From contig NC_037271.1 of the NCBI RefSeq assembly GCF_000002425.4, positions 7,243,800-7,307,799 on the forward strand: a DNA stretch of 64,000 nucleotides. Direction: 5' to 3'. The notes beneath the pieces are model-generated. The model did not search any database, was not told the origin of the DNA, and was given only the letters and a program-made list of their open reading frames with translations. The translations under genes were made by a program, and so were the position numbers. The stretch is from Physcomitrium patens. Its lineage: Eukaryota > Streptophyta > Bryopsida > Funariales > Funariaceae. Positions 1-11,566 of this stretch are shown here, piece by piece (position 1 is the first letter of the stretch; the number at the start of each line of letters is the position of its first letter).

Positions 1-116
1 GCCACTCAGTATTTGTACAGGAGTTGGTCGTTGCTCCCAATATTCGAGGTAACTAAATATTAATAAAATTCCCCTTTCTTTTTATTTTCACTGTATACTC
101 GTGTTACAACACGACA
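1..116 (-). repeat. E1 3' LTR (partial, cut by window edge)
   Basis: This stretch matches 6795-6910 with about two differences and ends in the same ACGACA terminus, which is TGTCGT on the element strand. The remaining roughly 1 kb of the LTR would lie left of the window. Confidence 0.95.
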
Positions 117-128
117 TCCACCCCCTCT
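117..128 (-). other. E1 polypurine tract
   Basis: On the minus strand this reads AGAGGGGGTGGA, directly before the 3' LTR start. A purine run in this position primes plus-strand DNA synthesis in LTR elements. Confidence 0.8.
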
Positions 129-178
129 GAACCTGTGCATCCTCCGGTATGCACCAATTTACCCAATTGTTGTTTGCT

Positions 179-1414
179 TCAGAATATATCCTCTACGTCT
201 TTGTCTAGTTCATCTTCGTCACCTTCATTATCCAAATCACTTTCATCTTCTTGCTGCGGAATCTCTATACCTTCATTAAGGTCTTCCATATTCATCTCTG
301 CTTGTCTTCGTTTAAATATTTTTACTCGCTTCCCTGAAATTGGTATTTTTAATTTTGTACCATCTAACTCCCATAATGAGTAAGTCGCATTATCATGAAC
401 AGTTGTTACCACATATGGTCCAAATCAACGTTTTGAGAATTTCCGCAAAGTGCTATGTTGATTATCCAGACTATTGTCATAAACAAGTACCCAATCACCT
501 TCCTCGATTGCTTTTGGTCTCAATCGATGTTGCTTATCGAATCGCGCCTTGTTTTGTAACCTTGCTCTTTTTAACCTTTCCAATGCTATCTGGACATCTT
601 CCGTTCTGTGCTCCAATTGCCGAATCCTAATAGCCATAAGTTCTTCTCTTGTCAATCCATCTTCCCATAGTAGTATACTCCAAGTAAGTACCTTTTCTTC
701 AATCGGCATAATTAGTTTTTGACCTATCATAAGTTCTACTGGCATATATCCTATCACCGAACTATGTGTTGTTCGATCAGCCCATAATGCAAATGACAAT
801 AGCCGTGGCCACTTTTTAACTTTCCCATTACAAGCTTTAACCAATGCTTTCAAAATCGGCAGGTGACCGCGTTCGCTTTTTGCATTCCCTTCCAGATTAT
901 AAGCAGTAGTCAGTGATAGTTTAACTCCACATCTTTCAAAGAACTTACAAGCTTCTTGTGCATTTAATTCTCCACGATCTGCAGTGATTTTTCCTACACA
1001 CCCGTAACGGCAAATGACATCTTCAAGCAAAAACCTACAAATCCCCTCTGTAGATTTTGTCCTCAATGCTCTTCCTTCTACTTGATTTGATAAATCTTCA
1101 CGAGCTAAAACCAAATATCTCATCTACCATAACCCGACCGGCATAATAACCAAATCAACAACCCATTTAAAATGAATAGCCAGAGGATACGTAGGATGAA
1201 GACCATCTCGATGTCGGATATTAGAATACAATTGACAGATTTCACATGACTCTACAAATGAGAGCACATCTCGATACATATTTTTCCACCAATATCGTTC
1301 CTTGACTTTAGCAAAAGTAGCCCAGATTCCTCTATGCCCTGCCCATAAACTATCATGAAACTCCTTTAATAATTTTAGTTTTTCTTCCCTTTTGCCTATC
1401 ACTCGTTGTGGCAT
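179..1414 (-). pseudogene. E1 integrase region
   Basis: Fossil integrase. The 1124-1414 part carries an HHCC-type zinc-binding segment (an H-x-G-H stretch followed by CEIC). The 425-1123 part carries the catalytic core, with a TADRG motif and a later SERG motif, followed by the C-terminal domain. The 179-412 part carries a GPY/F-like end (TVHDNATYSLWELDGT) and then an acidic tail rich in D and E. There is no chromodomain, unlike E4-E6. Family assignment is from these motifs; the region is broken. Confidence 0.85.
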
Positions 1415-1516
1415 CTCAATTCCTTTCTTCGGTCTCTTCCATAAGAATCCATCTCGAAGTAAAAATCCATATGCTTTTTTTCTTATTTGTTTGAATTTTT
1501 CTGTAGACCAATTCCC

Positions 1517-3475
1517 CTACTTAGACAAGGTATTCAAATAATGACCAATATCCAATAATTCTCCTTCATAAGATTCTTCAAGAAATAGCTTGTCTTCTCT
1601 GTTGAGATTTGATATTGAATAGAATTTCAATCCGACATCATCAATGTCTTCAACCATTTCGTCCTCCCTCTCGTATCTTGCTCGAGATAGCATGTCTGCT
1701 ACTAAATTGTCCTTCCCTGTGATATGCTTAAATTCTGGATTTAGTGACTTAATATAAGCAATCCATCTCAACATTGTAATATCTGGCGTTGAACAGTTAA
1801 TAATCATTCCAAGCAATGGCAAGCAATCTATTTCAATTACTACTACTGCCCCAATCAAATAGTCCTTTTCAGCTTTCATAGCCGAAACGACTCCTTAAAG
1901 TTCTCTTTTGACTTACGAATATGCATGCTGACGAATACTTAAAACTTTAGCCCCAAATCGAACTGCAAATCTACTCCCATATGAATCATCTTGACCCACA
2001 GCCCATCCAACGGCAATTGGACTAGCGTCTACAGTAAGAATCACTGGTCTATTGCACTTATAATCAACCTTCCTCAATATTGGAGGTGACATCAATAAAT
2101 TCTTCAATCTTTGCATTGCCTGAATATGCCTTTCTTCCCATTCAAATCGGTAACCCTTGCGTAACAGTTCATATAATGGATCCGCTATGTGAGTAAAATG
2201 AGGGATCCAGATTCGATAAAATACACATGCACCCAAAAACCTGCGAACCTCTGTTAAAGAACCACAATCCTCTTTCATCCTTCCAATTGCATCAACTTTA
2301 GTCGGATCTGGTTTTCTTCCGTAGGATCCACATAAATGTCCAACAATTACAACCTCTCGTACTTCAAATACGGACTTCATACCCGATAATGTAAGATGAA
2401 TTTCTCTAAGCCGAGTTAAAATCTTTTCACAATCTTGTATATGATCAACAACATATCTGCGACACCCCCTCGTATCTAAAGTTTCATCCTTGTCTCCTTC
2501 TCTGCATCCTTTTATAGGAACATCATCCAGAAAAGGCATAGTCTTTTCCGGAATAAAATCTCTCAATACCTTATTCATCCCATTCATCATATGCGCAACT
2601 GAGTTGGTCGCGCCTTGAGGAAGAGTGCACATTCTAACCAATTCAAGTGGTGTCGTCATCATTGTCATATCTCTACTTCCTTCGACAAGTTAAAATTGAT
2701 CATAACCTGAATACAAATCACCCATTGAATAGATCGCCCTTCCAGCAAACGCCTCAGTAAATTCATCTACAATAGGTCCAATTCCTGCATTCTTGACAGT
2801 TACTGCATTCACCAGTTGCATATCTTGAATAAACCATAGTGACCCATTCTTCTTAGGTATTCTAAACCATCGACTAGAATACGGCGCAAATAAAGGTTCC
2901 AATATTTTCATCTTTATCTTTTCTTTTAATAGTTCCATCAATTTAGGTAAATGTGTCCTCGATACTGGAATCGGTCTTAGATTCCAAGGTACATGCGGTA
3001 CAGTGAAGATAACCATAGGTGTTATAATATTTGGATCCACACACCCAATTTCATGAGATTCGAAGGCAAACAATCTATCTTGTTTAGCCAACATCTTTTT
3101 GAAGCAAGTAACTTCCTCCGGCAATAAAGAACCATCAGAACCAATCTTCAATTCTTCAAAAGTCTCTTCAGTAAACTGATGTCCAATACTCATTGGATCT
3201 CTTAAACTTGCTTCTTTTGATGCTTCTCCCATTTGTTCTTTAGAATCCTCTGGTAATGGTCCGGCAACAAGTTTTACCTTCTTATCTGCCGTTTTATATC
3301 TCGTTTCTACTGTGACTTCTGGTGCTTGAAAAGATTCAAGCATGGTATAAACCTCTTTCGAATGAATCTCATCAATCTTATCATTATCCTCTAACCCAAT
3401 AAATGTAATCAATTCCAATGAATCTTCCAGTCCATTTTCTTCATAAACACCCAAAATCCTCTCATCATCTTGCAA
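1517..3475 (-). pseudogene. E1 reverse transcriptase and RNase H region
   Basis: Fossil pol. 2690-3475 carries the N-terminal part of the RT palm (a stretch of type WFRIPKKNGSLWFIQDMQ). 1913-2668 carries the FLDD catalytic motif, the VRRFLGACVFYRIWIPHF connection motif and the start of RNase H (TVDASPIAVGWAVGQDD). 1517-1879 carries the rest of RNase H (IEIDCLPLLGMI) and the tether toward integrase. This is a recognisable Ty3/gypsy RT of a lineage different from the chromoviruses elsewhere in the window. The region is broken in several places. Confidence 0.9.
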
Positions 3476-3654
3476 TGTACCTATCTTGCGTAATTATCCT
3501 TCAATATTATATAATCTTTTTCTTTCTTTTCTTTTAAAATCATCAACTTTCTTATACATAATATTTCCATTCTCCAATATACCAATAAAACTCGCATCAA
3601 AGGCACCTTCATCTCGCGAGAGTACCTCCTCTTTTGTACCTCCATAATCTCGCT

Positions 3655-5727
3655 TTACAGTGGTACCTCCCCAAAATCCTTAAATCCTTCAACAATCTTT
3701 GGCAATGGTTTCTCCCTCAACCTATCTCGATTCCGTTCATGGTTAGGAGGTACTGTTAGAAATTGTACAGCTTCTTTTATATCTCCTACCTTCACCAATA
3801 CCTCAGTAGTTGCCCTTGCCCAATGCTTTCGAGTATAATGGCTCAAAGTTTCCATTTCCTTGTCACTAGAATCTTCGAAATGTACTCGCTGATTATACCC
3901 ATTCTTTTCATTTGTTGGTTGCTTGTAACCAATATTAACCTCTTCTTCATCTCTACATATTCTTGCATCAATAGCATGACTCATTCCAGTTTTGCCCATT
4001 AATTACCTCTTTCGCTTAATGCTGTCACTGATAACATCATGAAACTCCTTCTTTGCAATTCCCAAGACTTCTTTCAATGTGAATTCCACCTTAGCGTTTA
4101 ATATACGTTCTTCCAACACCCCTTTCAAATTTGTTGCCGCTTCAATGTCAGAAAGTAGCTTATAAGCAATTGATTTGCCCTTATCTTTTGTCTCCGTTGT
4201 TTTTTCTCCCAATGATGCTGAGGTATCCTTTACAGACAATTCTTGTGAAGCTGCCTCCCGAGCCTTGTCTCCTCGAGTTTGCCTCTTAAAAGAATTTCCT
4301 TCTCTAGTATCATCAAAATTTCCTCGTCTTTTTTCTTCCATCAAAGCTTCATGTTGGCTCTTAGCAATATATGCATGAATTGAAAGAGACTCAACAGGAT
4401 CCTCCCAACCTGTTCTACCTCGTATTGTAGCTGCAGTTCTCAATAATGCTTCTCGAGGTAATTTCCCTTCTTGCATTGTAGAAATGGCAGAAGCCCAAAA
4501 CTCACTAGTTTTCGTACTTCCACCAATTTCATCATCTACTCTAGCACCATAACTTGCACTTTCTCGTGCTACTGTTTCATGCTCTTTTAAGTAATCTTGA
4601 ATCAATGCTCTCATTCTTTCCTTGCCAAAATTGGTTTGAAGAAGATCCTTCCTATCTTTCAATGCTATCTTCCCATCTTTCCAGCAAATAATTCCCTGCC
4701 GTATCATATTATTAAATTCATTGCAATCTTTTCTAGTGTGTGAAGCATCATCACACCAAATGCATCTTTGTACATATCCTTATTTTGAAACATTCTTCGA
4801 ATTGTTTATAGAAGTATTCTCTTCAAGTCTTGCCAATTTGATTTGAAGATCTCGCATTCCTCGTATAATTTCTTCCATACCCATGTCTGCTTTCTTTGAT
4901 AAGGATGTCGAAGGTTGAACTGTAGGCATTATTGGTGGTGTTGTACGTACTGGAGCTTCGGGTGCTTTTACTGTTTTCAGAATATTGCTCCTATCCTTCC
5001 TCCTTTCTCTTTTTATAAGCAATCCCACCGCATCTTCAATGTTCTTCTACTTTGTTGTCAATCTTTCATCTTCTTCTTTGTCTTCAAGAAGGGGTTCTAA
5101 TTTCTCTTGTAATTCTCCATCAGCAGCTTGAAGAAATAGATCAACTTTGTTCGGCTCCAATGTCAATTTTTCTACCTTCGATAATTGAGAGTACTGCCTC
5201 TCAAATTCCCTTAGTAGCTCTGTTGCTTGCAAATTCTTATTGGGCCGTTCAATCCATCCCAAAAATAGCTTCTTAGTAACGCGATCAGCATCTTCTAAGA
5301 AATATTCGTCTTTCAATGCATGTGAAAAATCCTCCCATGAATTCCCATAACGATCCGTAATCGATGTAATGTGGTCCCTTATCTCCGGTATCGTGGCAAG
5401 TCCAAATAGTGCAACTATTTTCTTCTCAGAAACCCGATTTAATTCCATTTCACGAACATAACATCTTAAATACCTTGAAATATTCCTCCCATCAAATTGA
5501 TCAATTTTATTGACCACTGCTTGCAATGCTTTGGTTGCCAAAGCTTCCTTTTGATCATTGCTTTGGTATTGGTGCATTGACAATGAGAAGGCTTGAAACA
5601 AACTAGCGATAGATGGATCCATGTACATACCTTGTCCTTTAGAAGACTCCCCACCAGAAACTCCTCTCAAAAATCCTTCAAAATTTTTATTTTTGTTTTC
5701 CATAAAAATAAAGATAAAATCAACCAA
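3655..5727 (-). pseudogene. E1 gag and protease-proximal region
   Basis: 5047-5727 begins just inside the primer-binding site and encodes an alpha-helical gag-like protein. It has a KIDQFDGRNISRYLRCY segment of the retrotransposon-gag type and a C-terminal run of Glu and Asp. 4003-5028 and 3655-3999 continue the gag-pol linker; they are lysine- and glutamate-rich and weakly diagnostic. The assignment of 5047-5727 rests on position and gag-like pattern; no zinc knuckle was recognised here. The region is broken. Confidence 0.75.
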
Positions 5728-5750
5728 AATTCAATACCTTGCACCTCAAG

Positions 5751-5770
5751 ATTTCACGTCGGGTTCACCA
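5751..5770 (-). other. E1 primer-binding site, complementary to tRNA-Trp
   Basis: The plus strand reads ATTTCACGTCGGGTTCACCA. The 3' end of plant tRNA-Trp as I recall it is ATTCACGTCGGGTTCA plus CCA, so the site pairs nearly perfectly. It lies 5 bp inside the 5' LTR edge. Most plant LTR elements use initiator tRNA-Met, so Trp priming distinguishes this lineage. Confidence 0.75.
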
Positions 5771-5775
5771 CTTTT

Positions 5776-6910
5776 TGTCGTATTACGTGCTTTCCTGCTC
5801 GAGAATGCGCCGGGCGTCTGGCTGTAGAAGGTAGTATGGAGATTCACCGATAGTCAAGCAGTCTATCAGTTTTGACTGCTAGAATATAAACGACTGCAAC
5901 AATGTACAGTAAATCTATACGGATGCTCTTCGACTGCTTGTCGAAGTCCTTTTTGTCCCAACCGGTAGGTCTCTAGATGTTACAGAGAACCCTGAACAAT
6001 CCAAACTGTTAATCTTCAATACCGCTTTGTACTTACGATCTTGTATCCACTGACTGTCTTGTTAGATTAACCCAATAAATTTCATTCACTCCGCATACTC
6101 AATCCTATAGACACCCTTTTAATCCTTCAATCACAGACGTAACTCGATTTCATAAAACAGTCAAGAGTATTCAAACCCACTTCATTAAAAATCCCGATTC
6201 ACTATTACAATACTGACTTCAGCAGCGATTGCCTCAGTCTTCCTAAAACTCTACGAAGAAGAAAAATCCAAATTCTATGTCTTTCCTTTCCCGACCCGAA
6301 GCATGAAGCTCCTCTCTCTAATCCCCTTGATCTTCAAAAACCTCCAATGAAACCGAACTAGTAACCTTGCAAAAACTTGAAAACCCCCCTTTCCCCTGAT
6401 TCCCCTTCAAACTTATTCTTTCTCTAACCTTATCCTCTTGAATTCCTTCAATCTTTCGTCTTGGAACTGAAATTGGCTCCCGCCGTCAGAGCTTAGATCC
6501 GTAATTGGCTCACGTCATCAAGGCCTTCTCCTTCGTTTTTATCTTTAAGAGATCCATTTGCCGCAAACAACGTTCCCTGGATGTTCCCATAATTGGGTCT
6601 GCATTGGGTTGCCCGGCCAATTCAGGTCTCATATTGGGTAAGAGGATCCGGATTGGATTCTCGAAATTGGATCCAATTGGCTCTTTGAACCCGTCGTGTG
6701 AATTGGTCCTTCTCTTCCTGCTGACTCCTGTTTTTGGAATTGAACGGAGCATTTCAGTATGCCCCAGCTCACTGTAACGGGGTGACTGAACCTGGCTACT
6801 CAGTATTTGTACAGGAGTTGGTCGTTGCTCTCAATATTCGAGGTAACTAAATATTAATAAAATTCCCCTTTCTTTTTATTTTCACTGTATACTCGTGTTA
6901 CAACACGACA
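5776..6910 (-). repeat. E1 5' LTR (1135 bp)
   Basis: The boundaries are set by the 6-bp terminal inverted repeat TGTCGT/ACGACA, by the primer-binding site on the left, and by the return of E2 LTR sequence on the right (ACGTC at 6911-6915 is the likely target duplication). Related LTRs occur at 8668-9937 (same strand), 15677-17346 and 20530-20669 (opposite strand). Confidence 0.93.
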
Positions 6911-7278
6911 ACGTCCTCAATCTTTTAGAACAATTGATAAACAGTGATCTATAAACAACTTCGTAAATCAAACATTAATTCATTAAATTATTTCTCTTCA
7001 CTAGAATCAACACTAACACAAAAGAAAGAAGAAAACTAAGAAGAAGAGATAGCACCTAGCTTATCCCCGAGTCAGTACTATCGCAGTCTGGCCTTTTCTT
7101 CTCCTCTCCCATCCTCCTGATACTACCCCAAGATACCAACTCCTATACTATAGATGATAACTATTTTTCTTGACTATTCATCTATTCTACCTACTGAACC
7201 ACCTTTGTAGTAGTTATCTATCTCTATTTACACTATACACTAGGTATCTATATTTTGAAAATAACTACTTATTCTACA
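6911..7278 (-). repeat. E2 3' LTR, part right of E1
   Basis: This aligns to 14133-14497 of the 5' LTR and ends in CTACA. A purine-rich stretch on the minus strand (AGAGTGGGGC, complement of 7281-7290) lies just beyond and is the likely polypurine tract. Confidence 0.9.
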
Positions 7279-8667
7279 TAGCCCCACTCTTAACTGTGCA
7301 GCATCCCCGCAAACATAGTATTGATAAACAAAAATCAATCCCTTTTTTTTTTTTAACTGGATTGTTCAATCTCTTCAATTTGTGGCACTGGCTCTATTTG
7401 GTCTTGTTCCAACACTATATCTTCTTTCTCTGACTCGTCTTGAATCTCTGCCCTTACTTGAGTTATTAAATCTTCATTATACGCTCCCAATTCTTGAACA
7501 TAAGCTTCCAATTGGAAGATTCTGGCATCTTTAACTTCCAATTGTTGTTCCTATTGTTACAATTTCTCTTCCAATTTTCCAATTCTTACTCCCGTTGAGG
7601 CAAATGTCTGTGACTGACCAATACTGACCAAATCACTCTCCAATTTTGTTACTATTTCCTTCAAAACAACAATTTCTACCTGTAGCTCATCCGTATTGTT
7701 TCGATATTGATCACTCAATTGTTTCTTTTCAAGCTCTAATGCCTCTTTCTTCTCTCGTTTTTCCTTCTTCTCTCCTTCCAACTAACCATTCATCTTCTCC
7801 TATTCCAATCTATACGATTTGCGAGTTTGTAGTAATTCTTGCCTTTGATTTTTCAGGATATGCTGAATTCTCTGTTTTTCCTTTGACCAGTTTTTCCACT
7901 TTCTCATCCAATTCACGTTTCACTCGTATCTTGGATTCTGATTCTACCTTGATGACTTGTTTCTATTTCCTGATTTTATAATTTTGCTCCAATTATTATT
8001 TTCTTGCTTGCTTCCACTTGCCTTTTTAAGCTACCCTCATCTTCGAGCTTACTCACCATAAGTTGCAGTTGAGAAATTTGACCCAATATAATTTCCTTAA
8101 GATTCTACCCTTCGGTTACACCCCGTTGAAACTTTAATTGGTTGCTTTCCCTTGGAACTAGTATTGGTGTCGTCATTTCTATTGTAGGCCGAATTGGAAC
8201 TCGCTCTGGTGTAGATATTGGTCTTACTTCCCGTTCTACTACTTTGCTGGATTCTCCCACTTTATACACCATTACCCCTGGACTAACTGTTCCCGTTTGT
8301 AAACTTGGAACTACTGGTTGAGATTCCTATTTCAATGTATACTCAATCACTCAGTTTACATAATTAGAACATAATAGTGAAGCAAACTTCTCCATCTTCC
8401 GCTTAGCTCCTATTTCTGCATGTATCCTTGTGGCCACATAAGCTGCCCAATTGAATACCATGCCTTCCAGTGTTCCTATCGTGGAAAACAGTAATCACTT
8501 TGCAGTGTAGGTGGTATGCCGATTCAATGCTAATCGCTTCTAAACAAACCGCATCCATTCCATAAGTTTGGGCGTAAATGCCTCCTGTACCTTTCATCCT
8601 TGATTTTGCTTGAGAGACGACATCCCTCCTTTGAAGTAGCTTCCTGGCCTGAAATCATTTGACATGT
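7279..8667 (-). pseudogene. E2 3' internal region with coiled-coil reading frames
   Basis: Minus-strand frames at 7353-7541 and 7557-7781 are Lys/Glu/Leu-rich, with heptad-like spacing typical of coiled coils (for example KKEALELEKKQLSDQY and ELQVEIVVLKEIVTKLESDL). The neighbouring sequence encodes Pro/Ile/Val-rich stretches. I recognise no enzyme here. It sits where pol or a post-gag frame would be expected, just upstream of the polypurine tract. It may be an accessory frame of this element or captured sequence; only the position and coiled-coil character are seen. Confidence 0.5.
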
Positions 8668-11524
8668 TGTCGTATTATGTGCTGTCTTGCTTGAGAACGC
8701 ATTGGACATCTGGCTGTAAGAGGTAGTATGGTCTTTCACTAATATTCAAGCAGTCTATCGGATTCTTGACTACCCAAATACAATCTATATCAGATTGTAA
8801 TGTAAAAGCTTAATTCCAATATAAAATGCCTAGAGACCCTATATAACTTCAATTTTTTTTGTTATTTTTATTTTATTTTATTTATTTTATATTTTTTATT
8901 TTATCTTTATTGTTAATTACCTTAATCCTAGACTATGAACTTCGGCAAGCTGTGATCTTCAATCTGTCCTTCTGACTTGTTGTGAAACATCTATCGCTAG
9001 TGTCTCTGTAAGCCCTTTCGAATGCTAAAGAAGTTCCAATTCAATTCCACTTACAGATTGTGAGGCTATGCTGCAATCCGTACCGATGTCCCTTGGTCGC
9101 TCGCCGATATTCCTCTTATCCCTGTCGGTAGGTCCGCAGTTATCATAGAAACCCTAAATAACCCTCAATTTGCCAACTCCCAATACCTCTTTAAACTGTT
9201 GGCAGATATCTTCTATCCGTACAATCAGATTAACACAACCACGCATACATTCAGCATACTCAACCTTTTAGATAACTCTGAATTTCAACCACAAAAGCAT
9301 CTCTTATTTCATCAACAATCAAGAGTACCAGCCTTTTTTTCCTTACGAAAAAATCCAGTTCACCAATATAACACTGAATTTTAGCAACCTCCCTCTCAGT
9401 CTCCCCAAAACCCTATATATAAAAAAAAAAAAAACCCCAATTCTCCATCTTTTTTCCAAAAGCATGAAGCTAGCTCTCTGACCTAAAACCTCGATTCTCG
9501 AAAAAAAAATCCATTTCTTAACCTACCCTCCCCTTTTATCTTAAGAAGATCCTATTCTTTTGTCTTGGACTCCCCGAATTGGAACAACTGACCTCCGCTT
9601 TCTCTCCTCCCATTTTCGCCTTTAAGAGATCTTTTTACAAAAAGGACATTCCCGAAATGGCACAAAGAATGAAACAGGCTGAAACGGAATTGAAGCCCCG
9701 TAATTGGACCGCATTGGGTTGCCGGACCAAGTCAGGTCTCATATTAGGTAAGAAGCCCGTAATAGAACCTAGATTAGATGTCTTCTGAAATTGGATCCAA
9801 TGGGCTCTCTGAACCAGGCTCACCCGATGTTGAATTGGTCCTTTCCTATCCTGCTAACTCCCGTTACTGGAATTGAATGGAGCATTTCGTTATTGGTGAG
9901 TATGCCAAAGCTGACTATAATGGGGTGACTAAACCTGAAGGATTTTTCTATAGACCAATTTCCCTACTTAGTCAAGGTATTCAAGTAATGACTAATATCC
10001 AATAATTCTCGTTTATAAGATTCTTCAAGAAATAGCTTGTCTTTTTTGTTGAGATTTGATATTGAATAGAATTTCAATTCGACGTCATCAATGTCTTCAA
10101 CCATTTCATCCTCCCTCTCGTATCTTACTCAAGATAGCATGTCTGCTATTAAATTTTCCTTCCTAGTAACATGCTTAAATTTCGGATTTAGTGACTTAAT
10201 ATAAGCAATCCATCTCAACATTGCAATATCTGGTATTGAACAGTTAATAATCATTCCAAGGAATGGCAAGCAATCTGTTTCAATTACTACTACTGCCCCA
10301 ATCAAATAGTCCTTTTCAGCTTTCATAGCCGAAACAACTCCCCAAAGTTCTCTTTTGACTTGTAAATATGCACGCTGACGAATACTTAAAACTTTAGCTC
10401 CAAATCGAACTACAAATCTATTCCCACTTAAATCATCTTGATCCACAGCCCATCCAATGGCAATTAAACTAGTGTCCACAATAAGAATCACTGGTCTATT
10501 ACACTTATAATCAACCTTCTTCAATATTGGAGGTGACATCAATAATTTTTTCAATCTTTGCATTGCCTGAATATGCCTTTCTTCCCATTTAAATCGGTAG
10601 CCCATGCGTAACAGTTCATATAATGGATCCGCTATGTGAGCGTAATGAGGGATCCAGATTCGATAAAATACACATGCACCTAAAAACCTACGAACCTCTG
10701 TTAAAGAATCATAATCCTCTTTCATCCTTCTAATTGCATCAACTTTAGTCGAATCTGGTTTTCTTCCGTAAGATCCACATAAATGTCCAACAATCACAAC
10801 CTCTTGTACTCCAAATATGGACTTCATACCCAATAATGTAAAATGAACTTCTCCAAGCCGAGTTAAAATCTTTTCACAATCTTGTATATAATCAACAACA
10901 TATTTGCGACACCCCCTCTTATCTAAAGTTTCATCCTTGTCTCCTTCTCTGCATCCTTTTATAGGAACATCATCCAGAAAAGGCATAGTCTTTTCAGGAA
11001 TAAAATCTCTCAATACCTTATTCATCCCATTCATCATATGCGCAACTGAGTTGGTCGCACCTTGAGAAAGAGTGCATATTCTAACCAATCCAAGTGGTGT
11101 CTTCATCATTGTCATATCTCTATTTCCTTCTATAAGTTGAAATTGATCATAATCTGAATACAAGTCACCCGTTGAATAGATTGCCCTTCCTCCAAACGCC
11201 TCAGCAAATTCATCCACAATAGGTCCATTCCTGACAGTTATTGCATTCACCAATTGCATACCTTGAATAAAACATAGTGACCTATTCTTCTTTAGTATTG
11301 TAAACCATCGACTAGAATACGATGTGAATGAGGGTTCCAATATTTTCATCTTCATCTTTTGTTTTAATTATTCCACCAATTTAGGTAAATGTGCCCTCGA
11401 TACTGGAATCGATCTTAGATTCCAAGGTACATGCGGTATAGTGAAGATAACCATAGGTGTCATAGTATTTGGATCCACACACCCAATTTCATAAGATTCG
11501 AAGGTAAATGATCTACCTTGTTTA
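8668..11524 (-). mobile_element. E3: partial copy of the E1 lineage inside E2
   Basis: 8668-9937 matches the E1 LTR, starting with the same TGTCGTATTA terminus. 9938-11524 matches the E1 pol region from 5' RT through RNase H (FLDD motif, RRFLGACVFYRIWIPHY, then the RNase H part). E2 sequence flanks both sides. This is a partial, broken copy, clearly more diverged from E1 than the two E1 LTRs are from each other. Confidence 0.88.
10129..11355 (-). pseudogene. E3 RT/RNase H fragment
   Basis: The longest open stretch of the E1-type lineage in the window, about 408 residues. It covers most of RT and RNase H, and several boundary motifs are shared with E1 (FLDDVPIKGCREGDKDETLD). It is a fossil fragment without gag or integrase. 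Confidence 0.85.
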
Positions 11525-11566
11525 CATTTGTTGGTCCCGGTTATTATAATTAAAGGGCGCATTACA

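Larger units (their letters stand above)
1..6910 (-). mobile_element. E1: Ty3/gypsy LTR retrotransposon (no chromodomain), runs off left edge
   Basis: Seen: a complete 5' LTR (5776-6910), a primer-binding site beside it, gag, RT/RNase H and integrase regions in gypsy order on the minus strand, a polypurine tract, and the start of the 3' LTR at the window edge. The LTRs begin TGTCGT and end ACGACA. The two LTR copies can be compared over only about 116 bp and differ at about 2 positions, so the insertion looks young. The coding part is broken, with roughly eight breaks. E1 lies inside the 3' LTR of E2, so it is younger than E2. Its RT carries FLDD in place of the commoner YxDD, and no chromodomain follows the integrase. 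Confidence 0.93.

Noticed and set aside
5751-5770. tRNA-Trp gene
   Set aside because: Only the 3' end complement is present, beside an LTR. No cloverleaf sequence precedes it.
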